Shown here piece by piece: positions 61,854 to 64,000 of a stretch of DNA of 64,000 bases (position 1 is its first letter; each line of letters opens with the position of its first letter). The notes beneath the pieces were generated by a model. The model had not been told where the DNA came from, ran no database searches, and saw nothing but the letters and a program-made list of their open reading frames with translations. The stretch covers positions 1-64,000 of the forward strand of contig CANJYE010000011.1 of the NCBI GenBank assembly GCA_947479055.1, read 5' to 3'. A program made the translations under genes and the position numbers. This DNA is from Erythrobacteraceae bacterium. Its GTDB lineage: Bacteria; Pseudomonadota; Alphaproteobacteria; Sphingomonadales; Sphingomonadaceae.

Positions 61854-63391
61854 GGCCGGATGCCGGGTGTGAGCACCCCCAAAACCTCATCATTCTTCCC
61901 AAAGTACGCATCCCGGAGCAGGCGCTTCATCAGCTTGCCGGTCGGCAGGCGCGGGAGCTCTGGCATGAAGTCGATCCGGCGCGGGAGTTTGACCGGGCTC
62001 AGCCGCTCGCGCAGGAATGCCCGCAATTCCCCGGCCAGCTCCGGCCCGGCGGCGCTCCAGTCGCGCGGTTCGATGACGGCGGCGACCATTTCGCCAAGGT
62101 CGGCATGCGGCGCGCCGATTACTGCTGCATCGCGCACGGCGGGGTGGGTGAGCAGCGCGTCTTCGATCTCGCGCGGATAGATGTTAACCCCGCCGGAAAT
62201 GATCATGAAATCCTTGCGGTCGGTGAGGTAGAGATAGCCGTCGGCATCGACATAGCCGGTATCGCCCATCGTCGCCCAACCATATTGGTTGTAGGCTGAC
62301 TGTGTTTTAACCGGATCGTTGAAATATTCGAAGGCCTGCCCGTCAGCCAGATAGACCGTGCCGATTTCGTCGGGCGGCAGCACCTCGCCATCCTCGCCGC
62401 AGATGCGGATGGTGCAGCCATGCGCGCGGCCGACCGTGCCGGGGCGGGCGAGCCATTCCTCCGGCGGGACGATGGTGTTGCCGATCCCTTCGCTGCCGCC
62501 ATAGAATTCCCAGATAATCGGGCCGAGCCATTCTATCATCTTCTGCTTGACCGGCACCGGGCAAGGCGCGGCGGCGTGGATCACGACCTTGAGCGAAGAC
62601 AGGTCATATCGGGCCCGCACCTCTTCCGGCAGGTCGAGCATCCGGGCGAAATGGGTCGGCACGAACTGGGCATGGGTCACCCGGTGCCGCTCGATCAGCC
62701 GCAGCACCTCCTCCGCATCGAACTTGCGCATCGCGATCACCGTGCCGCCCAGTTGCTGGATCGCCATGCACCAGCGCAGGGGCGCGGCGTGATAAAGCGG
62801 GGCCGGGCTGAGATAGACGCTGCCCGCCCCCGCGCCATAGCGGGCGGAAGCCATCGCGGTGATCCGGGTCGGTGCTTCGATCGGGCCATGCGGCACGGTT
62901 GGCTTGACCCCCTTGGGGCGCCCGGTGGTGCCGGAGGAATAGACCATGTCGAACCCGGCACATTCATCCTCCAACGGTCCAGCGGCGAAAGTTCCGCGCA
63001 GGGCCAGATAGGCGTCGTTCGCCAGCACCAGCGGGGTGCCGCCTGCCAACTGCGTGGCCTTCGCCGCCACGTCGCCCAGCGACGGGGAAGCAAACAGCAG
63101 CTTTGCTCCGCAATCCTTGAGGATATAGCCCAGTTCATCCGCCGTCAGCCGCGATGATGCTGGCACCATGCACACCCCAATCCGCTGGCAGGCCCACAAC
63201 AGCTCGAAATAGGCGGGCTCGTTTTCAAGGAACAGCGCGACGAAATCGCCCTTACCTACCCCGGCCGCGCGGATCAGCCGGGCGGCCTGGTTGGCTGCCG
63301 CTTCCAGTTCGGCATAGCTCTGGACTTCGCCCGAAGAAAACACCGTGGCCGGCTTGTCCGGATGGGCGAGGGCATGATGGCGGGGGTGCAT
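61850..63391 (-). CDS. AMP-forming acyl-CoA synthetase/ligase
   Basis: A 513-residue adenylating enzyme. Seen: VYSSGTTGRPKGVKPT, YGGSEGIGNT, LTDRKDFMIISGGVNIYPRE and the catalytic Lys in LPTGKLMKRLLRD. The start at 63391 (protein start HPRHHALAHPDKPA) matches the family; an ATG at 63436 would add 15 residues, and neither has a clear ribosome site. It is monocistronic. Long- or medium-chain or bile-acid-type acids are possible substrates; nothing here decides. Confidence 0.92.
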   Translation of the reverse strand: MHPRHHALAHPDKPATVFSSGEVQSYAELEAAANQAARLIRAAGVGKGDFVALFLENEPAYFELLWACQRIGVCMVPASSRLTADELGYILKDCGAKLLFASPSLGDVAAKATQLAGGTPLVLANDAYLALRGTFAAGPLEDECAGFDMVYSSGTTGRPKGVKPTVPHGPIEAPTRITAMASARYGAGAGSVYLSPAPLYHAAPLRWCMAIQQLGGTVIAMRKFDAEEVLRLIERHRVTHAQFVPTHFARMLDLPEEVRARYDLSSLKVVIHAAAPCPVPVKQKMIEWLGPIIWEFYGGSEGIGNTIVPPEEWLARPGTVGRAHGCTIRICGEDGEVLPPDEIGTVYLADGQAFEYFNDPVKTQSAYNQYGWATMGDTGYVDADGYLYLTDRKDFMIISGGVNIYPREIEDALLTHPAVRDAAVIGAPHADLGEMVAAVIEPRDWSAAGPELAGELRAFLRERLSPVKLPRRIDFMPELPRLPTGKLMKRLLRDAYFGKNDEVLGVLTPGIRP

Positions 63392-63462
63392 GGCGTGTTT
63401 GCTGCTTGATTGTCGGGTGACTTGTTGGTGAAACATGGCACGATTAACGCGGACCGGACCAT

Positions 63463-64000
63463 ATGAACAGTCGCACGCTTGCCCCTGTCTTCCATTCACT
63501 GCTGCTGGCGGCGGCCTTGCTGCTGCCGAGTTGCCAGCAGGCGGCCCCTTCGCAAGCGAAAGCGGCCAGTGTCAGTGTCGAAAGCCTGCTCAAGGACCAG
63601 CGCCGGGTGCTGACGCTGGAAGGCGGCAAGAATTTCCGCGACCTGGGCGGTTACCGCACGGCAAGCGGGATGGCGGTCAAATGGCGCACGCTGTTCCGTT
63701 CCGGCGACCCATCCGGCCTGACCCCGGCGGACGAGAAGAAGCTGGCGGGCTATGGCATCCGCACCGTCTGCGACCTGCGCGACAATGACGAGCGCGAGGA
63801 AGAACCCAATCGCTGGGTCGAACATGCCGGGCTGGATTACTGGACCCGCGACTATGCGATGGACCTCTCGCCCTTGGCCGCTGCGATGCGCGATCCGCAG
63901 CCGAGCCATGACAAGAGCCGGGCCGGGATGCTGGCGCTTTATCGCCAGCTGCCGGAAGAGCAGGCTGAAAGCTACGCCGCCATGTTCGGCAAGCTGGTCG
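63463..64000 (+). CDS. Tyrosine phosphatase-like lipoprotein (partial, runs off the window)
   Basis: The first 179 codons of a gene that continues past the window. The start is a lipoprotein signal (HSLLLAAALLLPSC; lipobox Cys near residue 24). The mature part begins GGKNFRDLGGYRT and continues VKWRTLFRSGDPSGL and TVCDLRDNDEREEEP, which is the pattern of the DSP-like tyrosine phosphatase family (Y_phosphatase3). The Cys-x5-Arg catalytic loop would lie beyond the edge, so activity cannot be judged. Divergent from the CoA ligase; about 70 bases separate the two starts. Confidence 0.82.
   Translation, partial: MNSRTLAPVFHSLLLAAALLLPSCQQAAPSQAKAASVSVESLLKDQRRVLTLEGGKNFRDLGGYRTASGMAVKWRTLFRSGDPSGLTPADEKKLAGYGIRTVCDLRDNDEREEEPNRWVEHAGLDYWTRDYAMDLSPLAAAMRDPQPSHDKSRAGMLALYRQLPEEQAESYAAMFGKLV

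Noticed and set aside
59191-61911. A 906-residue minus-strand open frame opposite fdsA
   Set aside because: Fully antisense to a well-supported formate dehydrogenase gene; composition is that of a shadow frame.

Overview
The window is GC-rich (about two thirds G+C by eye), densely coded DNA from a bacterium, most likely an alphaproteobacterium of the sphingomonad group (Novosphingobium, Sphingobium or Sphingopyxis type). That assignment is an inference. It rests on the protein families present: GMC alcohol dehydrogenases, many SnoaL/NTF2-like proteins, flavoprotein ring dehydrogenases, a split GcvPA/GcvPB and an FdsGBCAD-type formate dehydrogenase. It also rests on sphingomonad-style short palindromic repeats. 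I see no rRNA, tRNA, CRISPR array or complete mobile element.

Bases 1-43000 look like a large catabolic island for a lipophilic, probably alicyclic compound. A six-gene minus-strand operon (7870 down to 815) encodes an acyl-CoA ligase, an aldo/keto reductase, an Ltp2-like thiolase/aldolase with its DUF35 partner, an acyl-CoA dehydrogenase and a GMC dehydrogenase. A second unit (25435-31990, possibly from 24108) encodes an HSL-type esterase, an LLM flavin monooxygenase, a double-hotdog dehydratase, a class III CoA-transferase, a second aldolase/DUF35 pair and two single-hotdog MaoC-type proteins. Around these lie three ketosteroid-dehydrogenase-like flavoproteins, a P450, a Baeyer-Villiger monooxygenase, three MFS transporters, three further LLM proteins, SDRs, a second acyl-CoA ligase and three regulators (TetR, XRE/MmyB-like, LysR). 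Together they suggest ring dehydrogenation, ketone-to-lactone oxidation, lactone opening, CoA activation, hydration and retro-aldol chain removal. The substrate cannot be read from the sequence; steroid-like or terpenoid compounds are the leading guess.

Bases 43000-47500 carry the complete glycine cleavage system (gcvT, gcvH, gcvPA, gcvPB). A small lipoprotein gene follows, then more accessory catabolic genes: a fourth flavoprotein, an SDR and four NTF2-like proteins in about 2 kb (48240-52496).

Bases 52500-54300 are foreign-looking. The region has lower GC, holds two unrecognised genes and a truncated IS110-family transposase, and is bracketed by inverted copies of a 13-base repeat. From 54600 to 61850 there is a C1-oxidation module: glutathione-dependent formaldehyde dehydrogenase, a VOC protein, and the NAD-dependent molybdenum formate dehydrogenase with its sulfurtransferase FdhD. 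The window ends with a third acyl-CoA ligase and the start of a lipoprotein tyrosine phosphatase.
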